The translations under genes and the position numbers were made by a program. DNA of 64,000 nt, from NCBI GenBank assembly GCA_037176845.1, contig JAYKXP010000141.1, positions 51,342 to 115,341 of the forward strand, in the 5' to 3' direction. The notes under the pieces are model-generated. The model was not told where the DNA came from. It saw nothing but the letters and a program-made list of their open reading frames with translations, and did not search any database. Shown here in pieces: positions 33,168 to 46,500 of the stretch. The first letter of the stretch is position 1. Every line of letters begins with the position of its first letter. This stretch comes from Paramarasmius palmivorus (taxonomy: Eukaryota > Basidiomycota > Agaricomycetes > Agaricales > Marasmiaceae).

Positions 33168-33953
33168 ATGCCCCCACCACATCGAACCATCCGCCTCAAG
33201 AATGTCCACGGTCTATGCGGCTTCTGCGAAACGGCAGTAGGAGATGAAGTTGTACGCTGCTCGGATTGCCTTTCAGCTACATATTGCGTGAGTTATCCCG
33301 AGTGTATCGATCTTACCATCGTGTTGACCATACAGCAGCATGGCTTATGCCAAAAAGCCAATCTTCCTGCCCATCAATCGCTTTGCCGTGCAATTCAAGC
33401 ATGTGCAATCAGCGAATCGACCCCACTTGCCATTCGCCTTCAAGAAGCTGGCCGCTGCTATATCAGTGACCACTATAACCTTATCAAGTTCGTCGTCGCC
33501 GAGCGTCTGCTCACCTATCTTGACCGTACGGTCACCGAAACCGAAGATAAAACGTTGAGGCGAGAGCCAGAATCGAGTTTTGTCCATCGTTTCCGTGCCG
33601 CCAATAAGACTTTCCTCTGGGTACTCCCGTTATGCGAAAAAGATGGGGCTCTACGTGAAGGACCACCCCGCGCACAAGACCTCTTCTTTCCACATAAAGA
33701 TCATCCAGTCATTCGCCTAGATCAGGATTTCTGCAACCTCGAAGAACGTTCGATGATGAAAGAGGCCCAGAAACACAAGGCCGCTCTCGACGAGTACAAC
33801 GCGGGCCTCATCGTCCTCGTTAGGATTATGGACAGTGAAACTGTTGTGGTCGCTGAAATTTTCATTTGCGTGGATGTTCCAGACATTCGCAAACTTCAGT
33901 TCGCTCTCCTCCCCGACGATCCTGTTCAGGCCCTGTTCTCTGCCACGATGTAA
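33168..33953 (+). CDS. MYND-finger protein, paralogue 1 (245 aa)
   Basis: Exons 33168-33287 and 33336-33953 with a 48-bp phase-0 intron give 245 aa. The finger spans about residues 17-57: CGFC, then CSDC, then YC and a later C..H...C, the MYND spacing. The intron falls exactly after the Tyr-Cys of the finger, as in the two paralogues. MYND fingers bind short proline-containing peptides and serve protein-protein contacts (family knowledge). The remaining ~185 residues form a conserved part seen in all three copies: FVHRFR, a tryptophan-bearing strand (FLWVLPL), PRAQDL, GLIVLVR and CVDVPDIRKLQFA near the end. I do not recognise that domain. Start chosen at MPPPHRT, which aligns with the other copies. 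Confidence 0.82.
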   Translation: MPPPHRTIRLKNVHGLCGFCETAVGDEVVRCSDCLSATYCVSYPECIDLTIVLTIQQHGLCQKANLPAHQSLCRAIQACAISESTPLAIRLQEAGRCYISDHYNLIKFVVAERLLTYLDRTVTETEDKTLRREPESSFVHRFRAANKTFLWVLPLCEKDGALREGPPRAQDLFFPHKDHPVIRLDQDFCNLEERSMMKEAQKHKAALDEYNAGLIVLVRIMDSETVVVAEIFICVDVPDIRKLQFALLPDDPVQALFSATM

Positions 33954-34270
33954 AGCCTTTCGGTGGGTTTCTTTGACTGATCTTAACGTGTACGTCTCGT
34001 TCATATGCTTTGTTTAACAGGATTTCGTGGAGTTTTCTTGTTAGTCTCGCTGCTGTGTTCCGCATGTACAATACCAGATTCAGAATGAACCAGCAGGGAA
34101 TTTGATACTACTCGCATACCCTCTCGAAGCCCGACATCATCTCACACCGGGAGACAATGTTTGTCAGATCCCGGAGGTTAATAATACTCACAGTCATAGA
34201 AAGAAGGCACATCTGTCAGGCAGTGCCATGCGTAGTATTCCGATACTCTGTCCCGACACTCATCAGGCTA

Positions 34271-34440
34271 AAGTATCTGGAAACTTTGGCGATCTTTCTG
34301 AGGTATGATGGTTCTCTGACTCCAGCATTCTCCGAAATCGCAGTATTATCATACTGAGAGTTGATTGAATTATTATTTAAGGTATCGTGGTTCTCTGACT
34401 TGACCTTTCACCGGAATTGCAGGATCGACATACTGGGAGT
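34271..34440 (+). repeat. ATAC-type repeat upstream of MYND gene 2
   Basis: Two 58-bp units, 34303-34360 and 34382-34439, both start GTAT(G/C)(A/G)TGGTTCTCTGA and end ATACTG(A/G)GAG. The stretch from 34271 also resembles 50351-50443 upstream of MYND gene 3 (AAGTATC(T/C)GGAAACT, then GTATCGTGGT, then ATACTGGGAG). Confidence 0.65.
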
Positions 34441-34497
34441 TCTTCAAACTTCGACTTAAGTCGTCAGCTTTACGGCCTACGATCCCCAACTCCCATC

Positions 34498-35273
34498 ATG
34501 CCCTCTTCCGCCTCCGTCCATCGCAAAGATCACGTCGTTTATGTGGGCAACTTATGCGAGCGATGTCGTGAGCAGATGTTTGGGGTCAGGAGTGTATGCA
34601 GAATGTGCCAAGTGGTCTCGTATTGTGTGAGTGATTGAAATCTCACAGTAATGTTCAGCGCTTATTATCACCCACATAGAGTCGGAGATGTCAGGACAGG
34701 GACTGGCCAGAACATAGTGACAAATGTCGAGCAATGCCCCCGTTTCCCGAAAGTGAACTTTCTTCGCTATCCTATCGACTTCTTTACGCTGGGAGGAAAT
34801 TCACCAATATCTATCGTCCTCGAGTCGCTGTCGCTGCCTTGCATGGTTTTTTTCGTCATTTGGATACCTTTCCCAGCGTCGCAACTGAATCCCCCGAATC
34901 CTTTGTACAGCGCTTTCGCGTCTTGAGCCAACGTTCATTGTGGGTGATCACACTCCAAGAGAAAGAGACCGCATCGCGAGAAAAAGATCCCCGAGCACAT
35001 AATGTCCAGTACCTGGTCAACACCGGGAAAGTTATCCCGCAGTCAGACTTTCCGCGGAAGGGTGTAGCGTTGCAACAACTCGTTGTCAATAGGAATGACT
35101 CTGCGCTCGCTCCGAACGGGTTATCTATCATTGTTGGTGCATTTGTCAATGATAGGGATGGCATCGGGCAAGCCGATTTCTCGATTTCGGTCCCAGTTCC
35201 AGATATTGCAGCACTTCAATTCGCCTACCTGGCAACAACTCCGGAGCGTGATCTGGCTGTCTCAGCGACCTGA
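34498..35273 (+). CDS. MYND-finger protein, paralogue 2 (240 aa)
   Basis: Exons 34498-34626 and 34680-35273 with a 53-bp phase-0 intron encode 240 aa. The finger is the most canonical of the three: CERC, CRMC, then YC split by the intron, SRRCQDRDWPEHSDKC. The C-terminal part repeats the shared pattern: FVQRFR, LWVITLQEKE, PRAHNVQYL, GLSIIVG, and SVPVPDIAALQFAYL near the end. Exon lengths (43 and 198 codons) equal those of paralogue 3. It lies 545 bases after paralogue 1 on the same strand, so it is a tandem duplicate. Possible role: an adaptor or cofactor; nothing more can be said. Confidence 0.85.
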
Positions 35274-36075
35274 AAGTACGTTTTTTGTTCTTTGTATCCT
35301 TCTCTTATTGAGAATATCCATCTAGGCTGTATCGTGCACATCGTCACATGCGGAGCTGGCAAAGCACTCGTTACAAGCGGTTTTTAGAGTAAATAATTAC
35401 AGTACGACGAGGTCCTTGAATACGAAGTGGTCTATTATGCGAACGACATGGTGGAAATGAAAGCTCAACACGAACCTCCGGCACCATCAATGTTCAAGGG
35501 TGGATATAAGCTAGGAGCATCTTGAGCTTGCTTCATAATAGTGACGGTCTCGTCAAAGGATGGATACGAGGTCCTATGAAGCAGTGAGAAGAGTATATAC
35601 ATCAGGAAGGACAGCGAGTATCAGCTTTTGTGAATTCAGGAGTGGGCGTCTAAGTTTGAGGAAGGTTTGGTAATTCCACGTTGACGATGTGACAGTGTGT
35701 CACTGTGACGGGTCAGCGTTTCCTTAACATCCGTCTCCTTCCGTTCTGTGCTGGGGCTATAGGGCCTTCAGGTGAGTTTGAATCCCTAAAGATGCGAAAA
35801 ATATCTTACCAGATTCGTGAATTAGTAATACTCATAACCAGCATCCACACCTGGTACCTTGGAACTCGGATTTTACTCCACACACTGCTCACGAACTATG
35901 ATACTGCAACTATTTTATTAACCATAGGTGAAGTATCAAAATACCCCTCGGTAAGTACCTTAGAGCGTCAGTAACATCGTACTCTGACCACTTTATCCTA
36001 GACGCTCGCGTATACCTGGCGTATCTGCGACTACAGGGCTCGAAAACGTGGGTAAATTTCTGCTTGAAAGATATA
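35274..36075. other. Intergenic, nothing recognised
   Basis: Between MYND gene 2 and the KDZ-associated gene, whose 3' end faces it. It contains one isolated GTATCAAAATACC core at about 35935. Confidence 0.5.
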
Positions 36076-39000
36076 CTATGTACTGAACATACTACTTCTA
36101 ATGCGAAGGCGGTTCCATATGGAAACGAATACCTTCGTGTATAATATTGCCCGGTTTTGTCTCATATAGCTAACCGCTTTCCGAATCCTCCCAATACCGC
36201 TGTTTCCGCACTCTGCAGCACTAGAGTTCACCAGCGAAAGCGAAGCATCTGTTTCCGCATATGTCGAGAGGAAGGAAGCTGTTGAACACTTGGTATGTCC
36301 TTTGGCATGAAATCCATCAACCAAAAACTGAGTTTTCGAAAAGAACTCAGGTTCTCGGGTCATGCAATAGGGACCAAGAGCGCACGCAAAGTCGTATACC
36401 ACTCGTTTGGGAGCTGTCGGCCATCTTGTCAACATCGCAGAGAATACATCGTTCCGCCCTTCGCTTTGAGGAATACAATGAAACCCATAGCAAATGCTAT
36501 GGGTGCACCATGCGCACATGATGCCTCCTGTCAAACGGCGCTCTCCATAGGTTGAATAATACTTGGAGCATTTCTCCCCCCGTGCACTAGCCTTATCTGG
36601 CGCCGCATCTCCTGATAAGTTAGGATACCTTGGCCGTATTCGGATTCGGGGCAGGCTGTAGCAGCACCCTGTCTATCATTGAGCTTCATAGTCAGCTCAC
36701 AAGTCAATAGTTCAGTCCAGTGAGCATACCTTTTTCCAATCCTCCTCAATTGTCCCTGGCTGTAATTTCTCCAACAATTCTAACGATCCTTTCTTTAGTT
36801 CTCCAAACACGGCTCTTGTTCGTGCAACCATCCATCTGCAAAGATCATACAATTCCCATGGCACACTTCCACGTCGGCGCATCTCTCCTTCTAATACCAG
36901 CAGCAACGCCGGTATGTCAATCAATCTAGTTGCATTCTCGAGCGATGGCTGATGAATAAACGCCTCCAGCTTCTCTAGGGCGCTTTCGTTAACCATCTGT
37001 ATGAGCGACTCTTCAGCCGCGAGCTAATAGGTACGTCAGTTTTATTTTGGGATGCATTTCGAGGCAAAACCAACCTGTTCGAACAGAGTAGTGTACCGCT
37101 TCAATAGGGACCGATCAAGCTGGTTGCGTGGCCCTAGTGCATAGGTAAGAACCTTTGCCACTGCAGGTGCAACCGTACCTAAACTTTCGGTGACCTGAGT
37201 GAACAGGTCCTTTTGCATCGTGTGGCTATTTTCCCCAACTTCCCCGGCAGCCTCCTCTGTACCCAGCCATTCCTCCGCCGTCACCAGCCCTACTCTCCTA
37301 CTTCCCCCTCGCAGCCATGCTATGAAGGCCTTTCGCAGCGGTTTCTTCAAACTGAACCATTGTGGGTCCTTGATATATTTCCTGGGACGAGATAGTGATC
37401 CAGGTTCTAGATCCGTCGGTGGTTTCAAGCAACCTTTGAGGTGCTTTCTGCTGAATGCCAAAGTCACGCCATCCCATATTACGGTTTCAGGCATGTCTCC
37501 ACATTTCGGACACGACATGTCGTTCTCCAGCAGCTGCAGTGTGACATAGGCAAACCACACGTTCCGAAACAGATCGTCCCCCATAAATTTCGAACCTCGC
37601 CCCTCGTATATCCTTCCCATTGCCTGCACGAAAGCGGCAAATGGTGTTTCACTACTGGCGAACCGACTGGTATACTCGTCCAAGAGTTCATGCGTGACTA
37701 ACACGCTATTGTTGTAATTGAAGACACCGATATCTCTGGTTTCCGGACCGATGTAGCAATGGTGGCGGCTGGGACAGAATGGGCATGTCTGTAACTCAAT
37801 GGTTGCGGTCCGGCATTCTGTGAGGGTGTAAATCGTGCACTCTCTGCGTATTTTTGGACGAGATGCGTCGTATGTAGCAGGATTCTGGCACGAGGTCCCA
37901 GACATATCCGGTGCGAGTGTCAACAGCGCCGGGATATCTTGCCCGGGATGTGGACGTTGATACAGGGGACGATCTGTTGGCAAGGTAGCCCATAGCGGAG
38001 GCAGTATCGGCAGATATGAGATTGAATGCTCTCCGTTCTCTGATTTAACAAGGTAAGCTATAGGCAACTTTCAGTCACTTTATAAATGCTCACCGACCCC
38101 AAGATTCCGACTCGTCTGCCTCAGTAATTGGGTCACGGTCTCCGGTTTCTGTATCGAGCAAGTCCGTGCCGATAACATGTCCCAAGAACTTTCTCGCCCG
38201 TTGTATGTGTAGACAATCTCTTTCTTTCCTATCTTTCGAGCACCTCCATTGACCCCATCCATTCTCTAGTCCTTCATACGTTACAACCGAACGAGCATTC
38301 AGTGCGCTGGACAAACCCTCAACCGAAAACCTCATGACAGCTCTATCGTCACCCCAGCCCATCGACTCATGCCAGAACATGACAACCTTCCCATCTACGC
38401 CGTATTATCAGCAATTGTTTTGCTCGAATTGGAATATCCTCACCCCGATACCACAAGTGCTCGCGTGGTCCAAAGTGACTTTCTCGAAACTCAAGGTAGA
38501 ACTCCTGGTGAATGCAGGGACGCGTATGGGCCTTTCCCTCTGGACAAAGGCAAGACAAGCGTATTTCGTCCCCCACCAAACGCGCTTCCATATGATACCA
38601 GTTCTCCTGCACACCCAGGCCATTAACGGATGCATTATGAAATATGATTTCACTCTCACCTGGCCTTCCTCCTTAAATCTATCCCATCCTTGGACCACAT
38701 ACAGATAACGTCCTATTCGCTCATATCCAAGACAACCAGAATCCATCATTCGCACGTAACGTTCGAAATTCTCGTCGTCTTTCTCTGGAGTTGGTTCATG
38801 GGACACTCCCGGAACCAAAAGTTGCTGCACAGACGCTTCCTGTGCACCGGTAATGACCGGCTCCACTGTGGATCCTTGTGAAGGTCCCGAAATTGCAGAG
38901 ATCCCGCTCCCTCCTACTTGACCTATCACATCCGATGAGTTGAAGACAGTATCAGTCGTCTTGGTCTTCTTTCGAACTTCGCCGGTCCGACGTCCTTGAA

Positions 39001-39148
39001 ACCGACGCTTGGAGGTCTTGGTAGGACTACGGAGCCATTCACCTTCGTTGTCGCTAGGGACAAGAATTGGCGGACATAAGATTTCTTCCTCGTCCGAGCT
39101 AGAAAGAACGGGTGGTCCGGAACTGCTGGGGGATAACGGAGTGACCAT
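36076..39148 (-). CDS. KDZ-transposase-associated CxC5/CxC6-like protein (955 aa)
   Basis: Five exons on the minus strand: 39148-38452, 38394-38098, 38057-37075, 37023-36730 and 36672-36076, giving 955 aa in one frame. The N-terminal ~120 residues are Ser-rich and disordered. A SWIM-like Cys/His stretch (WRCSKD...CLHIQRA) lies near residue 285; Cys clusters (CPFCPSRHHC, then CPKCG and a later HLKGC) follow. The last exon carries the recognisable core YDFACALGPYCMTREPEFF, VDGFHAKGHTKCS and NSSAAECGNSG. This is the pattern of fungal proteins annotated as cysteine clusters associated with KDZ transposases; whether it is itself catalytic is unclear. Donors of introns 1 (GTATCG) and 3 (GTCGGT, 40 bp intron) are weak. 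No inactivating change was seen. Confidence 0.82.
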
Positions 39149-39214
39149 GCTTATGCTTAGTCATCCTATGGAGGTTGTCAGCAACTCGCAAAACACTTTC
39201 TGATTACCACCATT

Positions 39215-40891
39215 ATGATCCCTCCTGATACTCCTTCTTCCCCAACGCGCCGGTCTCCACGCAAGACAACATCCATTCAGCACGGTCCGCGCCGTCAGAT
39301 ATGCAAGAAATGTACAGGGACCGAGCAACACTACCGGGTTGATTGTCCATATCACAGTGGTAATGCCAAACGGGCAAAACGTTTGCAAGCAGTGCGTGTT
39401 CATCCTCACTGTACAATAATACCCCTTACTTCGTCTTCACAGGCTCGAGACAAACGGCAAAGCGATTTGGCTCAGGCGTCTCAGAACGGCCAAGGCCAAA
39501 GTTCTATTTCGAACAATAACACCATCAGCACGGCATGTCATTTCAACTTGGTTTGCAGTATTCTTCCGGTCACTCATCTCAAGACAGAACACCAGCAGTA
39601 TATCCGAGGTACCTGAAATCATGGTATGTTCCCTATCTTTCCTTGGACAGCAATGGTCACGACTTCATAGCACGAAATCTTGTCGGAGGCGCCAAGGCCG
39701 TCTTTTCCCGGAATTTTCGGCCCACTCTGTACGTGGTCTTCTCGGTGTTTCTTTCAGTTCTGATGCTTATAGGTAGCCATCACAACACCTCCAAATCGCT
39801 CAATGTCTCTCTTCAATCAAACACCCTTCCCCTGTGCGCCATTGGATTCTTCTATAAGCTCGTCGCTCACATCACCGCTTGAAGCAACACAATCCAGTCC
39901 GGTGCTGTCTGGCGATTCCTCTCATTCCCACATAATGAATTCAACGCGTGAGTGTATTCTCAGTTTAGTTGGATTCTCTGACGTCTAAAACCCCAACTGG
40001 CAATAAGCATTCACTCCTATTCGGCCACCAAACATGTCCTTATTTCCGAACACCGCCAACAGCAATCTTCCTACCCTATCTAGCGAGCCTGAGCGTAAGT
40101 GCATGCTGCCAATCCTGATTTGATTTGCCTGACTGGTTTGTTATCTGTACAGCTTCTACTCCTACAAACATGTTTGTGTTTCCGGGGATAGCTGGCCAGC
40201 TCCGTAAGTGCAGTTTACGACAGCTCTCAGCAAGCTGACATCCATTAGTCACAGAAAATAACACAGTGCTCCAACTCCCGACGGTACAGACCCCTCGCCC
40301 TACTGCAAATGATATACAACAGCCCAGTCCGACCCGTACAGTACGTCGAAGACGGCCCCCACTTACCCTTCCGGGTGAACAGCGCGTTAGACCCAGCAAA
40401 TCCAACCCCATTTACGGATTAGTCGATGGAGCTAAGCGAGGTTCAGAGCGATGGGGTGAGTCTTTTGCTCTGACTGCTACATACACTGATCAACTTTGCC
40501 AGAGGTACCACGCAAAGTACCGAAATTTACTATCCTTCCAACTTGGGCCGACTGCAACAAGAAGTTCAATGAGAAGATGCAGTCTATTGTTCGCTTGGTA
40601 AGCCTATTTGCTCTGATCTAGAGGACGAATCACTAACCTCATCCGAAGGCAGAGGAAGTTGCGGATGAGACTGGTTGTTGGATCTACGTGGCGGGCCAAA
40701 TGCCTGGCTGGGACGAACACTCGTTCGATGGTTTTACTATTTCTGAGGCGCGCTGTGGATCGACTCCGCCACTAGGGAAACCTGAGAATAAGGATCTCAG
40801 AAGCTCTCTGGTATCTCTGCGCTCGTCCGCCTGTGAGGCTTCATCGGAAGTCCGAAGAACATCAGGTCCAAGCAGGGCTATGGTACTATGA
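39215..40891 (+). CDS. Multi-exon protein beside the KDZ-associated gene
   Basis: Divergent from the KDZ-associated gene, with start codons only 66 bases apart. Well-supported exons: 39215-39391 (basic, with a Cys motif CKKC...YRVDCPYH), 39773-39947, 40008-40094, 40153-40203, 40249-40455, 40503-40597 and 40649-40891 (stop). Between 39442 and 39623 the splice pattern is unresolved. Most junctions are phase 1. The middle is Pro/Ser/Thr-rich. The last two exons encode a better conserved part, FTILPTWADCNKKFNEKMQ and AEEVADETGCWIYVAGQMP. I believe similar ETGCW segments occur in basidiomycete genes next to KDZ elements, but this is from memory. The shared short promoter suggests co-regulation with the KDZ-associated gene. 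Function unknown. Confidence 0.6.
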
Positions 40892-41088
40892 GTTACACTT
40901 ATTGCTAACAGAGCGATGATACTACGATACCTGAACCATTGACTAAGTCGTTCGAATACACTGGGTCCATATCTATAGCTGAGTTGTCTTTGTGTAGTGA
41001 AGAAAGTGCAAAGTTAAAGAGTGCCGAATAAGATGGAAGGAAGAAAGAGGTTACTTCCCACGGTATCTTTCCAGTTTCCCAGCAAAGG

Positions 41089-43219
41089 ATGTCAGATGAC
41101 TTTTACACGCAACAACGCTATGACCTACAGGGTGAAGCGGAGCTCAGCTTCCTACGTGCTCAAGGACACCAAGACCAGTTCATATTAAACACGCTCCTTC
41201 CCTTGCGGCAAAAAGGTCGACGACGGTGGTTTAATCGCATCAGCGCCAGGCAGAGTTATAGTCGGTATGTCTTGGTACGGGCCTGCCATTGTCGGAAGCT
41301 GACGCCTGTGTTAGAAATCGGGAGACGAGAAAGGCGCGTGCTAGGGTACAAAGCGCAGCCCAACGTGCAAAAATTGGCTTACTAGATGCTGATGAGAAGG
41401 AATATCATCGTCAGAAGAAGAGGGCTCAACAGCAGCAATGGCGGGACCGCAATCGACATAAGCTCGCAGAGAAGGAGAGATTGAGGCGTGCAAGAATTAG
41501 GTGGGTTCTTTCCTTTCTTGCGTACAATATGCCTCTCTGATTGCTTCCTAGAGAAACTATGGTTGTTTAGCTGTCAGACTGTCTATTACGGATGCAAGTA
41601 CGAGTATCACACAACTCCAATGTCTGTTAAAGGGCCATGCCTTAAAAATACACGATATCTACTCTTTTGTGCCCGTCATACCCATGCCTAATGCTGGTTC
41701 ATCTCTACTCCCTTCGCCTCTACTCCCTTCGCCTCTCTTGCCTGAGGAAGTTGACCAGTGTCCTAAACCACAGAGGCCTAACTTAATGCCAATCTCCACC
41801 AATATCACTTCACCCCTCGCTCCTGAATATTCGCCGTTACCTCCTTCGGATCCCCCTTCTCCGTCGACGTCCGAAAGAGAATTCTGGCATACCACGCCAG
41901 TGCTCAGTCGTCCACCACCTAAAATCCCATGTGACTGGAAGCAAACCAACGTTGCTAATGAGTATAGACCGGCCCGGACTTCATTTCACGAGTGGATCAC
42001 TTCCGTGCCCAGCTCACACTCTACTCAAAAGTCTCCAACGCGGAAAGTCTTCCAAGGTAGGAAGATTATTCAGTGTCTTGTACTTTGCTAAGAGTCAACG
42101 CTTTCAGGTAGGAAGCCACCAATACTGTACTCATTCCAGAAAAGGGAATATTGCCCCGTCGATAGTAGTGAGCCTTTCATTACGCGACTATTTACGGTCT
42201 CTTATACTCACCCTTACATTTTTCTCAGGAGAAGTTGAATTGTTCATGACCCGAGCGGGTTCAACCGTGCGAGTGGCGGCCGATATTGATTCGGTTGACG
42301 ATATCAACAGTGACGACCGATTTCCTATCAATGATAACACTGCCGCCCACTCCAGCTTGGTTACGTTTCGGACGAAAAGATACCATGTACCTGATAGAGG
42401 TGAGTAGACTTTATCACCTTATTGGAAGATACTTATCTCTTATCCAGTTCTCGAGCGCAATCCGAAAAAAAGAACGACGAGAGATTCCAACCCAGGTATG
42501 CGAATGTAGCGCTTACCTCTTCAATGATTGACCTTCATAGCATCTTTACACCGTCCCACGCTAATCATTGACACGGGCGATTCCAACGGTCACCGTTACT
42601 CAATCAGTTCTGTATACGCGACACCGACAACAAGAACGTTCACTCGTCACTCAGGTACGCCTGAAACACGCGTCCGAACTAAATTGAGATTAAACGGATT
42701 CAAATTTTTCTTCACACAGAATCCCCGGAAACGCCTAGTATGATCCCAGAAACACCAGCTGTGGTTACAAGGGTCGAATCAACTGTGTCTGGTTTGTCAC
42801 CGACGCGCGCTGGATCACCGAATGATTCCGTGGACAGTCGTTACGCGGCAAACTCTTATAGAAAACGTGCCTGCATATTCAATGATGAGCCGAGTCCCAA
42901 TGAACGTGTGGGAATAAATCGAATCTCGGAAACGCCAAACAGCAATGCTCGTGAAAGGTCCCGGTTCAATGCCAGGATGTATTACGAACGTCATAGGGAT
43001 CACATCCTTATAAAAGCAGCGAAATATCGCCAACGGTACGTTCGCCGTTGCCAGTAGAATAACAAACTAATAAACTAATGTCTGTTTAGGAAACGCGCGG
43101 AGCTGGCAGCTTGCAATGACGAGGAAAAGGAGAAACGCAAAGAAGTTAAGCGTTCCCGACAGCGAGAATACTCGGCTCGTTTCAGGGAGAAACGCCGTGC
43201 GCGTGAGCTATTAACGTGA
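41089..43219 (+). CDS. Basic, Arg/Lys-rich multi-exon protein
   Basis: Clear exons are 41089-41264 and 41315-41500, then, after an unresolved stretch, a Pro-rich segment around 41669-42055, and exons up to 43035 and 43092-43219 (TGA). Two segments are related to each other: RNRETRKARARVQ...RDRNRHKLAEKERLRR in exon 2, and NARMYYERHRDHILIKAAKYRQR followed by KRSRQREYSARFREKRRAREL at the end. Both are strongly basic helices and could bind nucleic acid; that is inference. The region could be two genes split near 41580. It lies head-to-tail with its neighbours on the plus strand. Not assigned to a family. Confidence 0.5.
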
Positions 43220-43558
43220 GGGTATTGATAGCCTTCATTTATATTGGAACGCACCTGAGTACGTATGCCGCCTGCATGTTCAAAGGCATGTACTTACGCG
43301 ATATGAATTGTCAGCAAAACAGACCAAAAGTGCTTTACATACCATTTTGTTCGTGAGTCACTGTCACTGACGAACACTTCGAACAATTCGAAAGATTTTT
43401 AAGATCCCATATGGCAACTATCTGCTCAAATGCGAGAATTGTATCTAATCTATCGCTTTTGCGCCGAATTCTGAGTCCGATGGGGAACTTCGTTTGTCAA
43501 ACATACAAGAATACGACCCCAAACAAGTGGTGCTTCTCCACCTCTAACCACATACACT

Positions 43559-46500
43559 ATGTCTGGAAAGAAGAGAAAAGGTTCAACGAAGAAAAAAGGT
43601 ATGGCACACAGTCTGCTATCTCTCTGGTTTTACTCACTCGTCTCATTGTTGGTCGGCAGAACTATCAGGTATGTGTGATTCGTTCTTCTCTACGTGCCGT
43701 CTTTCCGACGCCCATGTATTGCCCTCTAGAACTCGATATCGCCCTCAAAAAGCACGAAGGTACCTTGGAAAAGTTGGAAAAGGCTACAAGCGCAGCACAA
43801 CGACTTCAAGACGACCTCAACACCCAATCGGCCAAAACGAACAAGACGTCGTCGGATAACGACCGTATCCAGAAAGCTCGCGTCCGGCTCCGCAAGAAAC
43901 AAGAACTCATTGGGTGCCTAGTAGCGGATTTGTTAGTGCAAGAGCGCGAAGTTCAGAGACTGAGACAACTCGAAAGTACGCGGCACGTGTTTCGAATATG
44001 CACGACATACTAATTAACGACTTCACAGGTAGCGTTCTCGAAGATACATCCCGAGGTCAAAACGTTGACGGCGAAGGTTCCGGTGAAGACGACTCGAGCA
44101 ACTTACCTCCGTCGAAGCGGGCCAGGATTCAGACGACGCTCAATAATCTAGGTAAGGTCACATCGCCTGTGTATGGGGGTGTACCTGATGTGTTTTTCTG
44201 CAGATTCTAGCCAATCGTTCCCTCAAGCGCGAGTGATTGCAGAAGCCGGAGCCTTGCGAAAACCACACACGCCCCATCAATCGTCAACAGATGCAGCCTC
44301 TGTTCCTGCATCATTAGGGTCTTCTGCTCAACAAGACCACGATCAGCGTATGTCTTGTATCCTGTCCTTATAACTATGCAGGCAACTAATACCCCTTGTG
44401 TAGAGCAAGAAATCACCAACAGTCTTGAGAATCACCACAACGCTTCTCTTGACCGTGGCCAGCTTCTCTCGGCGCTTCCTGCCGACGACGGTGGACATAG
44501 CAAGAAGCCGGATACTATAGCAGGTGCACCGCTTACGACTGCAACTTCTAAGTTGTTCGGCGCTCCAGCTTCAAACTTTCCGACAACTTTTTCGTTTGGT
44601 ACAGCTCCGCCATGGCCTGGAATGCAGATGGAGCCGCAAACCAATGGTTCTGGCGGACGGATGCCGGCTGGCGAATCATACCAAGAGGGCTTTCGTTTCG
44701 ACAAGCCAAATCTCGTTGCCTTTGGGTCGAATCAAGCCGTTCAAAGTCAACAGGTCATTCAAGGTATGTCAAACGACCTGCGCGTATGAGTAGCTGTGCT
44801 TAATGATCTACAGGCCACCCTCGGATCTCCACAGAACCGATGTCCGGTTTCTCAATGTCCCTAGATGGATCTCTCGGTCTAGCGACAGCGCCAGGGATCG
44901 AGAATAAGACATTCTACCAGCATTTCGGTAAGTTATTGTCAATCGATTATTGGATACGCGAACTCAAAGTGACTGAGGTTTCTCGCCTATACCAGCTGAT
45001 CCAGTGTGTCATCGTCCTCAGATCGTTCCGCCTGGACTCGATGTGCCCATGATGGATCAATATCCGATACCTATCAATCACCAAGACATCATGGGACAGC
45101 CTTTGCTCGGAGATATGTTCGGTCATAGTCATAGTAAGCTTTCGCTACCTTGCCAAACGGTGACGAGAATTGACTGGATGCTGAGAAGACCCGGCTGGGG
45201 GTTCCTCGACTTTGAACACCGAGCAGCTTCAAGAATGGGACACAGACGATTCCTTAGATGAAGGAATGGTGGAAAAAGGTATGAGGTTATTGTTTCCTAA
45301 GAGTATATTCAGCTTTACTTACTCCTCATTTGATACAGACGCTGCTCCACCTTTGTATCCTTACCCATTGCCCGAATATGCTCCTTTGAATAATCCTCAG
45401 GACCCTTGGACTGCAGGCGTAGAAAAGCTTGGGTTTTCAAGTACTACGAACGGTACCGCACTGCGAACATTCATGGACTTTCTACTTCGTCCTCCTGAGA
45501 GTCGGGCTGGAGCCGACGGCATGATTCTCGGGCCCGATCTTCAGGAGACATGGAACTTCTGGAGTTGGGCAGTAGAAACTCAGTGCAAAGGTATTCGAAT
45601 TCATATCTTCTGAGTCTTAGAGGGCCATGTACTGAGAACTCACGCTTAGGTCAAGGAGGCCCAACGACTACCATTCCGAGAAAGCGGACTGTACCTCCTG
45701 CGGACAAGGAGTATATGAAGAAATCCACTGAAAGTAAGTCCACGTTGTTTGCCGTAATAACTACTTGTCTCACTATAATCTAGCGGACGCTCAATACCAT
45801 ATGAGGATGGAAGGTGTGTAACGTTTAGCCTGTTTGACAACCACCATGCTAACTTCACGCAGAGGCAATCATCGAGCTCATTCGACTGTTCCTGAAGACA
45901 GGCGGGAAACACTTCATACCGTTTAAGGCAAGGGACTGGGTTCGCCAGAATGCTTCGAATGGTCGGCTGGCCGGTCTCGTCTGCGCAGAATTAGCAGCCG
46001 TCATCCTCACAACCAACACAGGGATGATCAAGTGTTGCTATCACCATTATAGTGACAAGTTGTTCAAAACCAATGATCACCGGAAGCATGAACTCTACGT
46101 GAAGGCATACGAAGCTCGGATCAAGGCGGAGGAAGCGAAGAAAGCAGCTGAGGCAGCGAAGAAAGCGGCAGAGGAAGCGGAGCAGGAGCTGAGGAGGCTT
46201 GGGCTGTGGCAAGAGGTTGCTGTAGAGCCGATAGAAGCAGCGCCTGCACCGGTAGTGACGGAGAAGGGGAATGGTGCACGGCGAGGAAACCAGAAAGGAA
46301 GAGCGGGAACCTCTCGTAAAACGGAGACAGGTCCCCCGGCTACGGCGGAAGCCAACGGAACCGCAAAGCGGAACACCAAGGCCTCTGGACGGCCAAAGCA
46401 AAAGGGGAAGAAGGGGAAGGGGAAGGGAAAGGGAAAAGGAAGGTCAAAGCCAAAAGGTCCACGCCTTCCCCGTTTCCCCTCATTCTTATCCACTGGCGTA

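Noticed and set aside
33281..33340. Unspliced reading through the MYND intron of paralogue 1
   Set aside because: The frame stays open, but the finger spacing is only correct when the 48-bp intron is removed, and the other two copies require an intron there.
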